DNA of 64,000 bases from Gremmenia infestans (lineage: Eukaryota; Ascomycota; Leotiomycetes; Helotiales; Hamatocanthoscyphaceae). Location of the stretch: the NCBI GenBank assembly GCA_032629725.1, contig JAFEVB010000004.1, forward strand, positions 744,001 through 808,000, given 5' to 3'. Positions 42,052 to 54,717 of this stretch are shown piece by piece. The translations under genes and the position numbers were made by a program. Position 1 is the stretch's first letter. Every line of letters starts with the position of its first letter. The notes below the pieces were generated by a model. That model saw only the letters and a list, made by a program, of their open reading frames with translations, was not told the DNA's origin and did not search any database.

Positions 42052-43260
42052 TTAGATATTTTCGATAACTTGAGCATTCATTGCCTGCTGGAAACCGGAG
42101 CCAGTACCTCCAAAGTCATTGTCATACTTCTGAGCGGCAGTAGTACCACCTTGATCGGACCCCTCGGCGAATGCTGAGGCCATCTGGGATCCCACTTGTG
42201 AGGCGCCTGGTAAGAAGATAACTTTACTATTGGCGGATTTGGCCATAGCTTGCATTGCTTCGAGATATCTGATTTGCATGGCTGGTGCGCTGGACAAGAT
42301 ATCGGCGGCTTGTCGCATGAGCTTCGCGGACTCGACTTCAGCACGTGCAGCAATAACTTTGGACTCTCCGATACGCTTGGCTTGAGCGGCCATGGAGAGT
42401 GAATCTTGGAGCTCGGAGCTAAAGATGATATCCTTGATAAGCATGCTTTCGACCTGCACACCCCATCCTGAAGCCACGTCCTCAATGATCTCTCCGATTG
42501 ATTGCGCAACTTCTTCACGGCGCTCGATCACGTCTTGAAGAACGCGAGCACCAACGACGTGACGAAGGGTTGTTTGTGTACGTTCGACAAGAGCTTGACG
42601 AACGTTGGAGATACCAAATGCCGCCTTGTGTGGGGATGTAATATGGTAATAGATAACTGAGGTCAGGTGAAGAGTGACATTGTCCTTGGTCATGCAGACT
42701 TGCTTGGGGACCTCTGTGGGTTAATTAGTAAATGCGATGGCACTTAGATGACAGAAGTACATACCAACAATCTGGATCTTGACATCGACTTGAATGAGAC
42801 GTTCACTGAGAGGGTTGATCTTGACGAGTCCAGGATTGGCTGTACGATAGAAGCGACCGAATTTTGTAACCAAGCCGACATTACCCTGCGAGACAGGTTT
42901 GTAGGGATTAGGACAGATAATACAGCATGGAATAGCACCGAAGTTTCCAATACATGAACCAAGGGTGTTGACTGAGCGCATATGTTAGTGAATATAAATT
43001 TGCCACATCTCGAGGCGCAACCTACTCATAGAACCATACCAGCCTTGCGCAGCAGCATCGTCTGCATGGAGTGTTTGCGCATAATCAGGTTGGAGATCTT
43101 CCATTTTTGGTGGCTCGACATTGACCATTCCCCCAGTGCGACCCGGACCCGTAGTACGAGACTGTGGAGGGCGGTAGCCAGAAGCACCATTTGTTGATGG
43201 ACCAGCTGCGTTGTGCTTGGTGAGGTCGCCGTCGTCTCTGGAATCGAGAGTGGAAGTCAT
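42052..43260 (-). CDS. Stomatin-family SPFH/band-7 protein
   Basis: Model complement(join(42052..42713,42765..42971,43026..43260)), 367 aa. A Gly/Pro-rich N-terminus is followed by a short hydrophobic Cys-rich hairpin (NFGAIPCCIICPNPYKPV), the membrane-insertion loop of stomatins with a likely palmitoylation site, then the SPFH domain: GNVGLVTKFGRFYRTANPGL, RLIQVDVKIQIVEVPKQVCM, LHLTSVIYYHITSPHKAAF, RQALVERTQTTLRHVVGARV, LQDVIERREEVAQSIGEII, GWGVQVESMLIKDI and AAQAKRIGESKVIAARAEVE. It should form membrane-associated oligomers at the plasma membrane or endosomes/mitochondria and organise channels or lipids. All three joins keep the frame; donors are GTAGGT and GTATGT. Confidence 0.9.
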
Positions 43261-46029
43261 ATTGGAGTTGTGTAAATGTGGGTGTGAATGCGTAAAAAAA
43301 CAAAGTTCAATCGTTATTTGCGAAGCAAGTAGAGCTATTGTTTATGTAGGAGAGAGGATGGAATGGCGTGGTGGTGTGGTGAGGGGAAGCTTGGGGATTT
43401 TATGTACGGAAGGAATGTGGTATGTAGGTAGCTAGCGTGGAATTGGCGGGGAAGGAGGGAGGGAGCAGTAACTAGGTAGGTAATCAATGATCGACAAGGG
43501 TGGTACGATAGGACAGGGCAGCTTTTGATGGCTGATTTGTGCTGTGCTGTGTTTTCGGTCAAAGCGTAAAAAGAAACGTTTCTGCGATTTGATGGTTGTT
43601 GGTGATGAGACAGATATGAGACGGTTTTGATATCTCCTTCGCCACCCTGCTAGATTTATGATCCGGGAACTCTAAGAGCTCTACTCTCTTGAACAGGTAC
43701 ACAAAGAAAATAGTCCAAAGGAAAATGAACTAGCTTCTTGCCTCACGGATAAACATCATCGACTCGAAGGCCTCCCTCGTGACTCTAACAACTGCTGCGC
43801 CTACTCGCACATAGGTACTCTCTCTGTATGAAACTACTGTATAAGTACATACTTTAGTAGTCAGTGATCCACAAAAGCTTAGCTATACGCTAAACCCACG
43901 TGGGGACATATCTAAGGTAATCCCTGTTGACATCTGTAAATCTATCCCCAAGTGTGGATTCCCAACGTCGATCCGCCTTGAACGACATCATTTCTCCTCA
44001 AGCTCCCGAGTCTTTACGTCTTACTTATCCGTCCGAGTTCGTAAATTCTCACGACAGAGCCACAACGCCGCATGTTTGCATGAAAATGCCATCATTTGCA
44101 AGAGAGGACAGATAATGGAAAAGTAATTAATCCCTCACCCATTCCATTTCTTTCGTATGCTCGCATCGGACAATGAGATCTTATATCCCATCCCAGGTAT
44201 CTGATTTGACAATAATAATATAATGGGAGATATCAAACAGCCTCTTTTTCTCGGTTGGTCTTCTGCCCGAGCTTAGCTCACTTGGACCCTGGAAAACATC
44301 CATCATCTGGTGACCTATCCGTGTTACCCATCGAACATTATCCTCAGCCTTCTCGAAGCCTTCCTAGTTGGATTTCATCTCTCCTTGGCAGTGAGAGTGA
44401 GTAGCCGTGCCGTAGCCTCTTCATCGAAGTAAGTTACAGCCCGAGCCGAGTCAGCATTACGAAGAACGAGCCAACACCACCTCGTAAAAACCCGGTATCT
44501 TCGAATCATCCAATAGGAATACGTTAATATCTGCTATTCAACCTTACTCGACAAGGCTGAGCCTCGGTGCCAAGACCAAGAAGCCATGTTTTGCCATGCC
44601 TTGCCTTGCCTCGCCTCGGTGGCAGTGACCCTAACGGCGATGGAATATGAAGCCGTATCGAATCCCAAGACAAACAATCCAGCTGCCTATTCTCATTCAC
44701 ACGTCCAAGTCTTGAAATCCTTATCTCATTCCAAACCATATATTACCTGCATCTCATCACCCCACCGAATCTGCAACAGCTCTCTTCGTGGAGGCGCAGC
44801 GGCAGCCCGCCCACTCCACCGACAAAGAGCTCTCGGGCGCCAGTTTATATCCAATTGCCTCCGCACCACCAATCCCGGTGTTTATGGAAAGACTCGGTAC
44901 GTTATCGCGTGGTCTAATGATTTCATGTCCATAGTACAGTACTCATACCTACGCCTCCGTAGTATTTGATATCAAATACGGACTCGCTTCAAACCGCAGG
45001 GCCGGGTACTGCACTGCTTCCCCATCTCGAGTCCTCCACGTTTCCACACGAAGATGACGGGCTTTCACTTTTATTTTACATAAAAAAAAACAGGGAGGCT
45101 AAGTCAAAGCTACTCCTCCGTAGCTTGGCCAAAGTGGCAAGACCATTCCTCACATATATGTACTCACGTGACGTATCTGATGTTGACATCTCCCCCAGTA
45201 CATGCGTAGGTAGGACTCAGACACGACACGACACGACACGCAAATATACCGTGTATCAGCAGACTTCGACATGGACTCTATTTTATCTTATTCACCCCTC
45301 CCCCCCCTTCTTTTTCTTCCACTAATATCACTTCCCCCCATCTCACATCACATCACATCACATTCTATCCATTCCATTCCCCTAACTATTCATCACACTT
45401 GCCTACTATTCACACATCATGATAATGAAACCGCACCTATACCTACCTGCTATAAACCGGCCACGCCCGGTCAGGTGAAGACGAATCGGCCGAGGATCTG
45501 GTGATGTATTGACTGTCAAAGTGAATGCCGATCTGTACTATTATATTGTGGTTATGATATGTGCTGGCAGCGGAGTTGTGATTATTTCAGTCATGTTCTG
45601 CAGATAGTATAATATGGCAACCTTGCAATGTATTGATTGCCAGCAGGGATTTATATGTCGCATAGTTTGCTGAGGATAAGAAGAGCTAATGACATGAATT
45701 GATAATAGTGAGTTAGGGAAATGGATACATGGGTGGGTGTATGGAAGAGCCACTCCTCGAGTAAAGCTGCAAAAATTTTCCACAAATTCAGGAATGGGGT
45801 GGATTAACATCCAGATATATATAATATGCATATTGGTTCTTCAGAGGCTATAACACAACACAACCAATCTCCCATACCTCCTCTATGTATACCCACAATG
45901 CGAAAATCCAAGATTATATATAGAATACAGCCGCTCATATAAACAAGGGTATGAAAGAGGCGCACCGCGCAACGCTATGCATGGAAAGCAGATTTAATCT
46001 AGGCAAAAGAAATGACAGGGTGTTATGTA
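43261..46029. other. Long intergenic region with short tandem repeats
   Basis: 2.8 kb without a supported gene. It contains an ACACG tandem (45221-45240, four copies), a CACAT tandem (about 45343-45363) and long CT-rich tracts. ATG-started frames near 44586-45325 lack any family resemblance and look random. Confidence 0.5.
45221..45240. repeat. ACACG pentanucleotide tandem (4 copies)
   Basis: Perfect four-copy tandem in a long intergenic region, close to a second CACAT tandem about 100 bp further on. Confidence 0.85.
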
Positions 46030-48465
46030 CTAAGGGATTAATCCCAATTTCTTCTTATCGCAATAACTTGGGAGTCCAGGCTCTTGCTCTCCTGCCCAAC
46101 TGACGACTGTGAGAATAGTCGTATAAGCCATGACTACAACACCGAAGATGCAGAGGGCAACATCGCATCCTTTTCGGAAGCGGGTTCTCGCGACACCACG
46201 CATATGAAGCATGGGCTAGTGAAGCGCTAATTAGCATGTTGTTACTTTGACATAATGGGGATGGCTTGGACTTACCGGATAGATATACACCAACGGCACA
46301 CAAGCGAAGCTGCCTACAATCGAGACGAATTTATCAAGATCATTTGATCCTATCCAGGCGACCCCGGCGCAGAGCATCACAAACAAGAAACGGAAAGTAT
46401 TCTTCTGCCATTTGATGTACGGGTTGTACTTCCCACTCATCGTGAAAAACTCATTTTCTGTTATCTTGATCGCAGGGAAAATCTGGAGTGGAGTGGAGAG
46501 AAGGATGGCAAGAGAGTACAAGAATTGTACCCCGTTGACGAGTTTATCATCCTGAGGAAGGTTGAGAATAACGACGGTCTCGGTTTTCGAGCCGTATGCG
46601 GCGTATGAGAGGGCTCCCATTGATATGAACACCACACTGATGATTATCATGACGCCTCCCAGAACAGATGGAAACTTCCTAGGATTTTTCATTGATTCTT
46701 GTATGGGAATGATAAGGCCAATTCCTTCGAACGTGAAGATGGCAGTCCCAATGAACAATGTCCAGTCTTTAGGGTTGAAATTGATGATGTCGGCTACGCC
46801 ATGCTGCTTGACAATGGTGAAAATATCGTAATAGTATAAGTAGAGCAGTCCAATCAGAATGAAGGCATCCGCAATCAAAGCTGTAAAGGTGATCTTGTTA
46901 ATATCTCGCAGCAATGAGAACGGCAGGAATACGGCCATTTGCATCAGGATCAACCACTGAATGCTGATATGAGTCTTGCAATTAGACACAGCAAGCACGA
47001 AAGCTTGTAGATTTTCAGATGTGAAGACGATGTAAGCTGCCACGAATCCGATCTGACTGATGACGATGGAAAAAAGGATTGTTGTCCTCATCCATTTGCC
47101 ATAAAGAATGCCGCCCATATCTCCAAAGGAGCCATTGACTGCTAGGCGAGTGTTGACTAGCAAAACGAAACAGTAATAACTTAACGCAGCGACAAACAAT
47201 AGCACCAGATTGCTGAACAGCATACCGCCGTTCAGATAGGCTTTGGGCAAAAACAGGACCCCAGTGCCGACGAAGGATTTGAGGAGTAAGAGTGCAGCTC
47301 CCATAGGGGAACCTTTGCCTGTTGTTGGACGGTCTTTGCGCCTTCTTCTCCGGCGACTGGGAGTGAGCAGAGCACTGTTTTCCATAGGTTCTCTATCGTC
47401 ATCGCTGCCATCTTCATCAGAAGCATCTGATGAAAAGTACTCGTCAGGCTCGAGGTCCTCGTCGTCTTCTTCCAATTCCTCACCCGCGAAATGGCCGTAG
47501 AGCGACAGAAATTCAATAAAGTTGTTTGTAAACAGTTGTGGCCCGGGGCCTCGGTGTAAACCACCAGCACCCTCTTCAGCATCACCCTCATTGGGAGTTG
47601 CACTTCCTTGAGCACGCCGAAGAAAATTTCGGCGAAAACCTCCTGGTACCTTGATTGAACCAATATCAAGAATGTCATGCTCGGGGACTGGCCTTGAAAG
47701 GTGGAAACTCTGACTTCTTTGACCTCGACCTCGCCCTTGGGCTTCTTCTTGCCATTTGTATATGGGCCGTGTAACATCACCTCCCTGAAGCTGCAAACTT
47801 GAAAATTCGTCGTCGTCAAGTCCAGGGGCTACGTCTTCCATTGCTTGCTTCCCTTTGCCTGCTGGTGAGGGCCCTCGAAATGTCATGCCCCCGAATATTC
47901 CGTCTTGAGCAACATCGCCCCCTTGTCCTTGTGATGTTTCTGGCGGCTGAACTAGATGTCGCTTCACAATATCAGGGTCTTCATATGCATTTTGAGCAAT
48001 CGAACCCGGTGCTCCTTGTATCGACCGTCCTCTCGCATCAAATGATCCATAGTTGCTCTGTGGACCCGACGACTGAGGTAAGTCCTTGCCAGCAGTGCCT
48101 GGGGACAAGGGTCGAAGCGGAGGGGTACCGAATTTTGGGGGCGAATGGCCAAACGAATTCGAGAGTGCTGCTGCTAGAGCTGACACGCCCGGCCCAGGTA
48201 GAGACGAGTGAGGAGCAGGGCCGGCGAGAGGGGTTATATTGCCAGACGTTTGAGTCTCGTTCCCAATTTGACTTGGAGTAGGTATTTGGCGGACTTGTGG
48301 CGTGCCAACCGTGCTCTGCGAAGGTACTGGAGAAGCTAATCGAGCCGTTGAAGCAGCTCTGGGAAGGGGACTGCCTGAGGAGCGGCCTCTGTTGGAGCCT
48401 GGGGACGATGCCATTGGGACCGGCAGAGGTCGTGAGGACGAAGCACCATCTCGAGGAGTCGACAT
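46030..48465 (-). CDS. Vacuolar amino acid transporter, AVT3/AVT4-type
   Basis: Model complement(join(46030..46215,46276..48465)), 791 aa. Residues 1-380 are disordered: Ser/Pro/Gly-rich, then a very acidic stretch (GEELEEDDEDLEPDEYFSSD) and a basic RRRRRRKDRP patch. The transporter begins KGSPMGAALLLLKSFVGTGV, the Aa_trans first helix, and continues LFLPKAYLNGGMLFSNLVLL, PFSLLRDINKITFTALIADA, IFTFEGIGLIIPIQESMKNP and LPQDDKLVNGVQFLYSLAIL. The 60-bp intron precedes PMLHMRGVARTRFRKG, completing the last helices. Yeast Avt3/4 export neutral and basic amino acids from the vacuole; a long cytosolic N-terminus is normal in filamentous fungi and is a likely regulatory tail. Confidence 0.88.
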
Positions 48466-49312
48466 GACGGCGTCGTTGTTTTTAGGTGAGCGAGAGGGTG
48501 TGGAAGATGGAAAGAATTCGAGGTTCTTATCTCATTCTCGTTGCAGCACAGGTAAGAAAATGACTGGTTCTGGCGAAAGGTCAATATGATTCATGTAGTA
48601 CTGGTACTGCATGGGGATACAGACTATGAATGAATGGGCTTGTGCTATTGATAAGGAGCAGAAATAGATATAGATCAAGGAAGATGGATCTTACAAGTCC
48701 TGCTCCGTTCTGTCAAGAGCGGTTGAGAGGATACTAGAACAGAGTCAACAGACTGTGTTTGTCCTGCTGAGATATCTGCAAGAGTAGATCTCCACCCACG
48801 TGACAGCGATATCAAAACTTGACCAATCAATGTAGACGTTTTACACTGGTGCCTCGGCTCAAGGCTTACCTACCTGACCTGGCCTGGCCTGGCCTGGCCT
48901 GGTAAATAGAGATTCTGACAGCCTTGCCAGACTGCGGCATTTGTTTACAAATAATACAAGATATACAAGATATACGCACATACCGTCTACATACGACTGC
49001 TCCCTTTCTCCTTCTGCTCGAGTACCTCGCTCACCTAGACGTGCACACCACCACCGGCTTAAGCAGTGGCGTTTTTGTGGTTGTGGGTGCTGGCTGTGAC
49101 GTTTCCAGTACGGCAGGGATCATCAAGTCAGTGAGAGGGAGGGGAGGGCAAGTCCTCCGGCAAGTAACTACCACTTTGTACATCGTCAATCAATCATGCT
49201 GCGTGCCAATTTTCGACCATCTTGACATATGGGAAGCGAGGAATTCCTTCCGGTTGGAGATTAAGGGCTTCTTATTGCTATTACTATCTATTGCATACGG
49301 TATACAAGAAAC
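48466..49312. promoter_or_regulatory. Divergent intergenic region with CCTGG tandem
   Basis: About 850 bp between two head-to-head vacuolar transporter genes (AVT-type and VHC1-type). A CCTGG/GGCCT pentanucleotide repeated five times occupies 48878-48902. No TATA box assigned. Confidence 0.5.
48878..48902. repeat. CCTGG pentanucleotide tandem (5 copies)
   Basis: Perfect tandem of CCTGG/GGCCT in the shared upstream region of the AVT and VHC1 genes. Confidence 0.85.
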
Positions 49313-52300
49313 ATGTCTAGCTCGGCTCGACCCCAACTGCAGAGTTCCTCGCATTCTAACTTCCGGTCTCGTACGGCAACAGACAATGCTGGCGAATTGA
49401 ACAGGCGTTATTCCAATATTACCGAAGAGCAGGACTCCCCTTCGAGGGAATGCGAAAATCCTTATGAGCCTGCCACGAATGCCTCGACTCCTCCCCCGCG
49501 AGAACATGCCTTCACGAAAAGACTCCTTCGCTTGCATTCGCATTCTGATGATGGGAGCAATGGTTCTCAGAATACAAAAAGGAGATCTGCTAGTGGGCGG
49601 AGGAAGTCAACTTCGGAAACAATGGAACCCGGTTCTTTGACCGCACAGCTCAATGAAATGGAGAGCAGAAGGGCAAATGGAGATCCGGCAGCCCCAAGAC
49701 CTGGACTTGGTCCTCGACCGATTGGAGGCAGTGAGAAATTGGGCATGTTCTCAGGAGTCTACGTGCCAACATGCCTCAATGTGCTCAGTATCCTTATGTT
49801 CTTAAGATTTGGATTTCTATTAGGTCTGTCTGCCATACGAGGAAAACATATCAGAATAGGTAACTCATCGAACCTTTACTAACGGTTTACAGGCCAAGCG
49901 GGTGTTTATGGCATAATGGGAATGCTAGTTGCCGCTTACGCCATTAATCTTATCACGACCTTTTCCTTGTCTGCAATTGCTTCTAATGGTACGGTCCGTG
50001 GTGGCGGAGCTTATTACCTGATATCGAGATCCTTGGGACCCGAGTTTGGGGGCTCGATTGGAGTAGTCTTCTACCTTGGATTTGCCTTTAATACTGGCAT
50101 GAATGCTGTTGGTCTTATCGATTGCATCAAGCTAAATTTCGGTTCTGATTCTGGCAATTGGTCTAATATCCTCCCAGAAAGTACATGGTACCTTTACCTC
50201 TGGTCTACAATAGTGTTAGTGCTGTGCACTGCTATTTGCCTGGCTGGATCGTCCATTTTCGCCCGTGCTAGTAATGGGCTACTGGTCATACTTTTACTTG
50301 CTACTCTTAGCATTCCCTTCTCAGCTCTTATCGTTTCACCCTTCGAAAGCAGGAAATTGGGCATCGATTATACTGGTCTTAGCTTGACTACCTTCCTGGG
50401 TAACCTTAAACCCCAGCTTACGAAAGGTGCTGCAGGCAGTCAACTTCATGGAAAAGAGGACTTTCAAGACCTTTTTGGCATTCTCTTCCCTGCAACAGGA
50501 GGCATTTTTGCAGGAGCTAGTATGTCTGGAGACCTTAAAAATCCCAGCAAATCAATTCCTAAAGGTACATTGTATGGCCTGGGGACTACATTCGTCTTGT
50601 ATACTCTCGTGATCCTGGCTATGGCTGCAACGACCACAAGATCATCATTTGTCAGGAATGCCAACGTGATTCAGGATACGAACATCTCAGGCGTGGTAAT
50701 TCTTGCTGGAGAGTTTGCAAGTTCATTTTTCTCTACATTAATGGGCGTCATAGGTTCCGCCAAGCTCTTACAAGCCTTGGCGCGAGACAACCTTCTTCCA
50801 GGCTTCTCGGTCTTTGGACAGGGGACAAAAATTGGAGACGAACCAACTTATGCTATCATCGCAACCTTTGTCGTTGCTCAGCTTACTATGCTTTTCGACC
50901 TTAATAAGATCGCCTCTTTTGTTACAATGACATATCTTGTGAGCTCATCTTTATTAAAAGTCTTAAAATTGGTGGAGTAACGACTAACTGATTTAGATGA
51001 CCTTTCTTGTTATGAACTTAGCTTGCTTCCTCCTTAGCATAGGCTCTGCACCCAATTTTCGACCTTCATTCCACTTTTTCAATTGGCAGACTGCTTTAGC
51101 TGGTACACTTGTTTCAGGAACAGCCATGTTCTTCGTGGATGGTCTCTACGCTACTGGATGCGTTGGCATCTTAATTTTCATTTTCCTCATCATTCATTAC
51201 GCTAGCCCGCCCAAGAGTTGGGGCGATGTCTCGCAGAGTCTCATCTACCACCAAGTCCGAAAGTACCTACTCCGATTGAAGCAAGAGCACGTCAAATTCT
51301 GGCGGCCACAAATCCTTCTCCTGGTAAACGATCCTCGGCGGCAGTATAAACTCATACAGTTTTGTAATTCCCTAAAGAAAGGGGGCCTCTATGTACTTGG
51401 CCATGTGATTGTTACAGACAACTTTGCTGGCTCGGTTCCCGAAGCACGCCGACAGCAAGCGGCATGGACGAAATATATCGATTTTTCGAAGATCAAAGCT
51501 TTCGTGAATATTGCCATCTCTCCAGGTCTCGAGTGGGGAGCGCGAAACATTGTTCTCAGCACTGGGCTGGGAGGCATGAGACCTAATATCGCGGTAATGG
51601 GTTTCTATAACCTTGACGATCTGAGGAGAAACCAACCACTAATCGATGTACCCGAAATGTTATGGTCTCCGACCGGCAGATCCCCTTCTTTTGACTCCCA
51701 ACAAGTGCGAAAGCGACCCCGCCGTGATAGCACAGATGCCAAAATGGCCGGCGATTTACCCACAGACTCCTGCAAGACAGAAGGAATGCTGAGTCTTACA
51801 AGCTATGTGACTGTTCTCGAGGATTTGCTTCTACGTTTACAGATCAATGTCGCTGTTGCGAAGGGATTCCAAGATTTGGAGTTTCCCCACACGAAAAAGG
51901 ATTCGGACGATTCTACCAAGAAATACATCGACTTATGGCCAATTCAGATGTCAGCAGAGATTGCGTCTGAAGGAGGCGATAAGCATAATGTCCTGACTAC
52001 CAATTTTGATACATGTGAGTCTGGGCTGCAAATACAAACCGCGGATTTGCAACTAATCGTGATTTCCAGATACATTGATTCTTCAGCTTGGAGTAATATT
52101 GAATACAGTGCCCGCTTGGAAAAAGGCCTATAAAGTCCGCGTAGCCGTATTCGTTGAATATGAATCAGACGTCGAAGAAGAACGAGGTAGAGTGCAATCT
52201 CTCCTTGAAAATTTGCGAATCGAGGCGGAAGTCCTGGTATTCTGGTTAGCTTCGGGGAACCTGCCTACGTATGAAATTATCGTCAATGGGGTGAGTGCGG

Positions 52301-53721
52301 GCGAGGAACATGAAACTGAAGTCGAAGAATGCTTGAAAGGGCAGGAATGGTGGGATGAAATCCAAAAGTTCCGTGGAAACCGAGCCCGGTCATCAGCAAC
52401 AGAAGATCTGTCGGACATGGCCAGCATTTTCACCACAGGGTCAATATGGCCGGAGTCTTCTTTCCAGCAAGGCCCGCGCGGAGAGCGAGTAGAGCGTTTC
52501 CTCGGGCTTCGGAAGTTATTGCGGAAGTCGAAGAGAAAACCTACTATGAGTGGGATATCCAAGCTAGGAGTTAGAGTTGGAATGAGAACTCATAATCTGT
52601 CACCCGACGTTGTTCGCCAGCATGCAAGTCAGGGGAGTGCAAGCGAGGATTCTGAAGGCGACTCAGACGGCGTGAGTACTGATTCGGAGGTCATTGTAGA
52701 TGACGATACGGATAATTTAAGCGAGGGCATAGAGAGTGCTGCAAGCGAGGGAGATATAGATGACTTCGAGTCGGAGGATGATGCGCCACCGAATCTCACC
52801 CGGTTGGTGCGCAGGAGAAGCCATGGCGATAGTATTCGGGGCCCTCCACCATCGAAGAAGTCAACGGGAGAAAAAGAAGTCAAAGTTCCTGAGCGGCCGG
52901 ACAGACGACTTCTGCCAACCCAGCCAAGTACAACTCTTGGATTGAGTGAAACTTCACCCGGACGTCAACCCACTGCTTCGGGTCCGAATCTACCCCCTCA
53001 ACCTGAGACACCGAGCAGCAAACCACTAACAGTCTCAAACCTCACAAGCTCTGTGAAAGCCAGCTCTGACGCCTCGGACAGCAGACCAACATCTGCACTT
53101 GAACTCAACAGACCGGCAATAGCAAAAGCAGAAGCATCAACTTCAAACCAACCTCAGCGCCCCTCCTCCGTCCTCTCTGACCGCCCCTCCCTCTCCCGCC
53201 ATGCTTCCACACCCAAATTCTCAAGCAAACCCGTACCGATAACGCGAGTCGCAACCGAAGACGGTCCCGGCCCCTCCATCATGTTCACCGACACACCCTC
53301 TCCTCCCCCACACAAGCGCCAACGCCTGCCGTCCGCTTACCGCTCCACCACCTCCACCACACTCCCCGACCACATTTCCGAAGTCTCCACATCTTCCTCA
53401 CCCGAAAATGAAAATGAAAACGATCCTCAAAACGGCGACTCATCTTCCCGCCGCGGCTCCACCTACAGCACCGCCGCCCTACCCCTATCTTTCAACGACT
53501 TACCTTGCCGCGCTCAACACCTAATTCTCAATGAGCTAATGCGGTCTCAGAGCGGCGAGACGGCCGTTATGTTCACCACGCTACCGAGTCCGGCGGAGGG
53601 TACAAGCCAGAGTGCTGAGGCTTGTGCGGTGTACTTGGGGGATTTAGAGGTCCTGTGTAAGGGGTGTCCGCCGGTTCTGCTTGTGCATTCAAATAGTATG
53701 ACTGTTACTATGAGTTTGTAG
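49313..53721 (+). CDS. VHC1: Vacuolar cation-chloride cotransporter, VHC1-type (SLC12)
   Basis: Model join(49313..49823,49893..50938,50997..52014,52070..53721), 1408 aa. After a disordered N-terminus of about 140 residues, TM1 begins SGVYVPTCLNVLSILMFLRF, followed by GQAGVYGIMGMLVAAYAINL, SAIASNGTVRGGGAYYLISR, FGGSIGVVFYLGFAFN, LFPATGGIFAGASMSGDLKN, IGSAKLLQALARDNLLPGFS and LMTFLVMNLACFLLSIGSAP. The cytosolic SLC12 C-terminus (RKYLLRLKQEHVKFWRPQIL, LYVLGHVIVTDNF) is present. A long Ser/Pro/acidic insertion (about residues 900-1250) precedes a conserved end (LPLSFNDLPCRAQHLILNEL, YLGDLEVLCKGCPPVLLVHS). Yeast Vhc1 (YBR235W) imports K+ and Cl- at the vacuole. All three internal joins are strong. 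Confidence 0.92.
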
Positions 53722-54717
53722 ACTGTAGGAATATACTTTGTGGTTGGGTTTGGGTGATTTTACACATAGTATAGCAACTTAGTAAAGATAGTTTGATACA
53801 TAACGGGGTTTACCTCTCAATTAGCTCGTGAAGTCAGAGTGGCAAGCGTGGGTTCAGAGGGCGAGCTGGTAGATATTTGATCGTTATGTATTGTGGTGAG
53901 ATTCTTTCTGGGCTTTTATTTCCAGTCCGTCTGCCATCGTACTACTTTTATTTTTTCTCCGTGCAGCTCTTGTCGCTGGGACTCGCAGTGGTCACCGTGA
54001 CATTTTATGTCTAGAAAGGTTTCTCGGGCTCTTTGGTATGGTGGAATGAAGAGAGAGAGAGTTCTCTCTCGTAAATTTCCCTTGGAGAATACCGTAATTT
54101 AATCTGAAAAAGCTATTATGGAGGCTGGGAAAGAAGATAAGAACGAAAAGTGCCAAAAAATCTCGAAGTGTGCTATATTGGAAAGAAGCGACAGGGCAAG
54201 ACAGCATTATCCCTATGTTTTCTGCCAACAAAAAATGTTCTAGATAGAAAGACTGCTATCTGAGGAGCACTTCAAGGGTTTCCATAGTCAAGCAAAACAA
54301 TGTTCAACCAATTCACTCGCAAAACGGGTCGAAGAGCTGGTATTCTCCTATACGAAGAAGCACTACATGGTCGTCAATGAACAAAGATCCTCATCTTGTA
54401 ACCCTCACGGTACTCTTAATCACATTGTCGGTCACACTCTCACTCATGCTGCTGGCTGTCGCGTCAAGTCCGATTGTGAAGTAAGCTCAAAATCTACTTA
54501 GTAACGGATATACTCCGAGCGTGGCTCCGAAGGTTGTTTATTCGAATGTACGGCGTGTGGTGAGCTAATTTGGTGCGTTCCACGCCAGCTTGGAACAAAG
54601 TAGATGAGCAGAGGACGAGAGCAGGAAAGCGACGCGCAAAACATGCCGACGCATATCTCAATAGCACTCCAGTCTGCCGATGCTACATTATAGTGGAGTA
54701 TTTGTTACTTTGGATAT
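53722..54717. other. Intergenic, border of a decayed island
   Basis: No supported gene. A hydrophobic ATG-started stretch at 54377-54481 (TLTVLLITLSVTLSLMLLAV) ends at a GTAAGC that could be a donor, but no matching exon follows. Confidence 0.4.

Noticed and set aside
44586..45325. Two ATG-started frames of 127 and 119 codons
   Set aside because: Composition follows the CT-rich and repeat-rich sequence; no splice structure or family resemblance.
54377..54481. Short hydrophobic ATG-started exon-like stretch ending at a GTAAGC
   Set aside because: The only frame-compatible acceptor would make a 21-bp intron, too short to be spliced; possible relic only.
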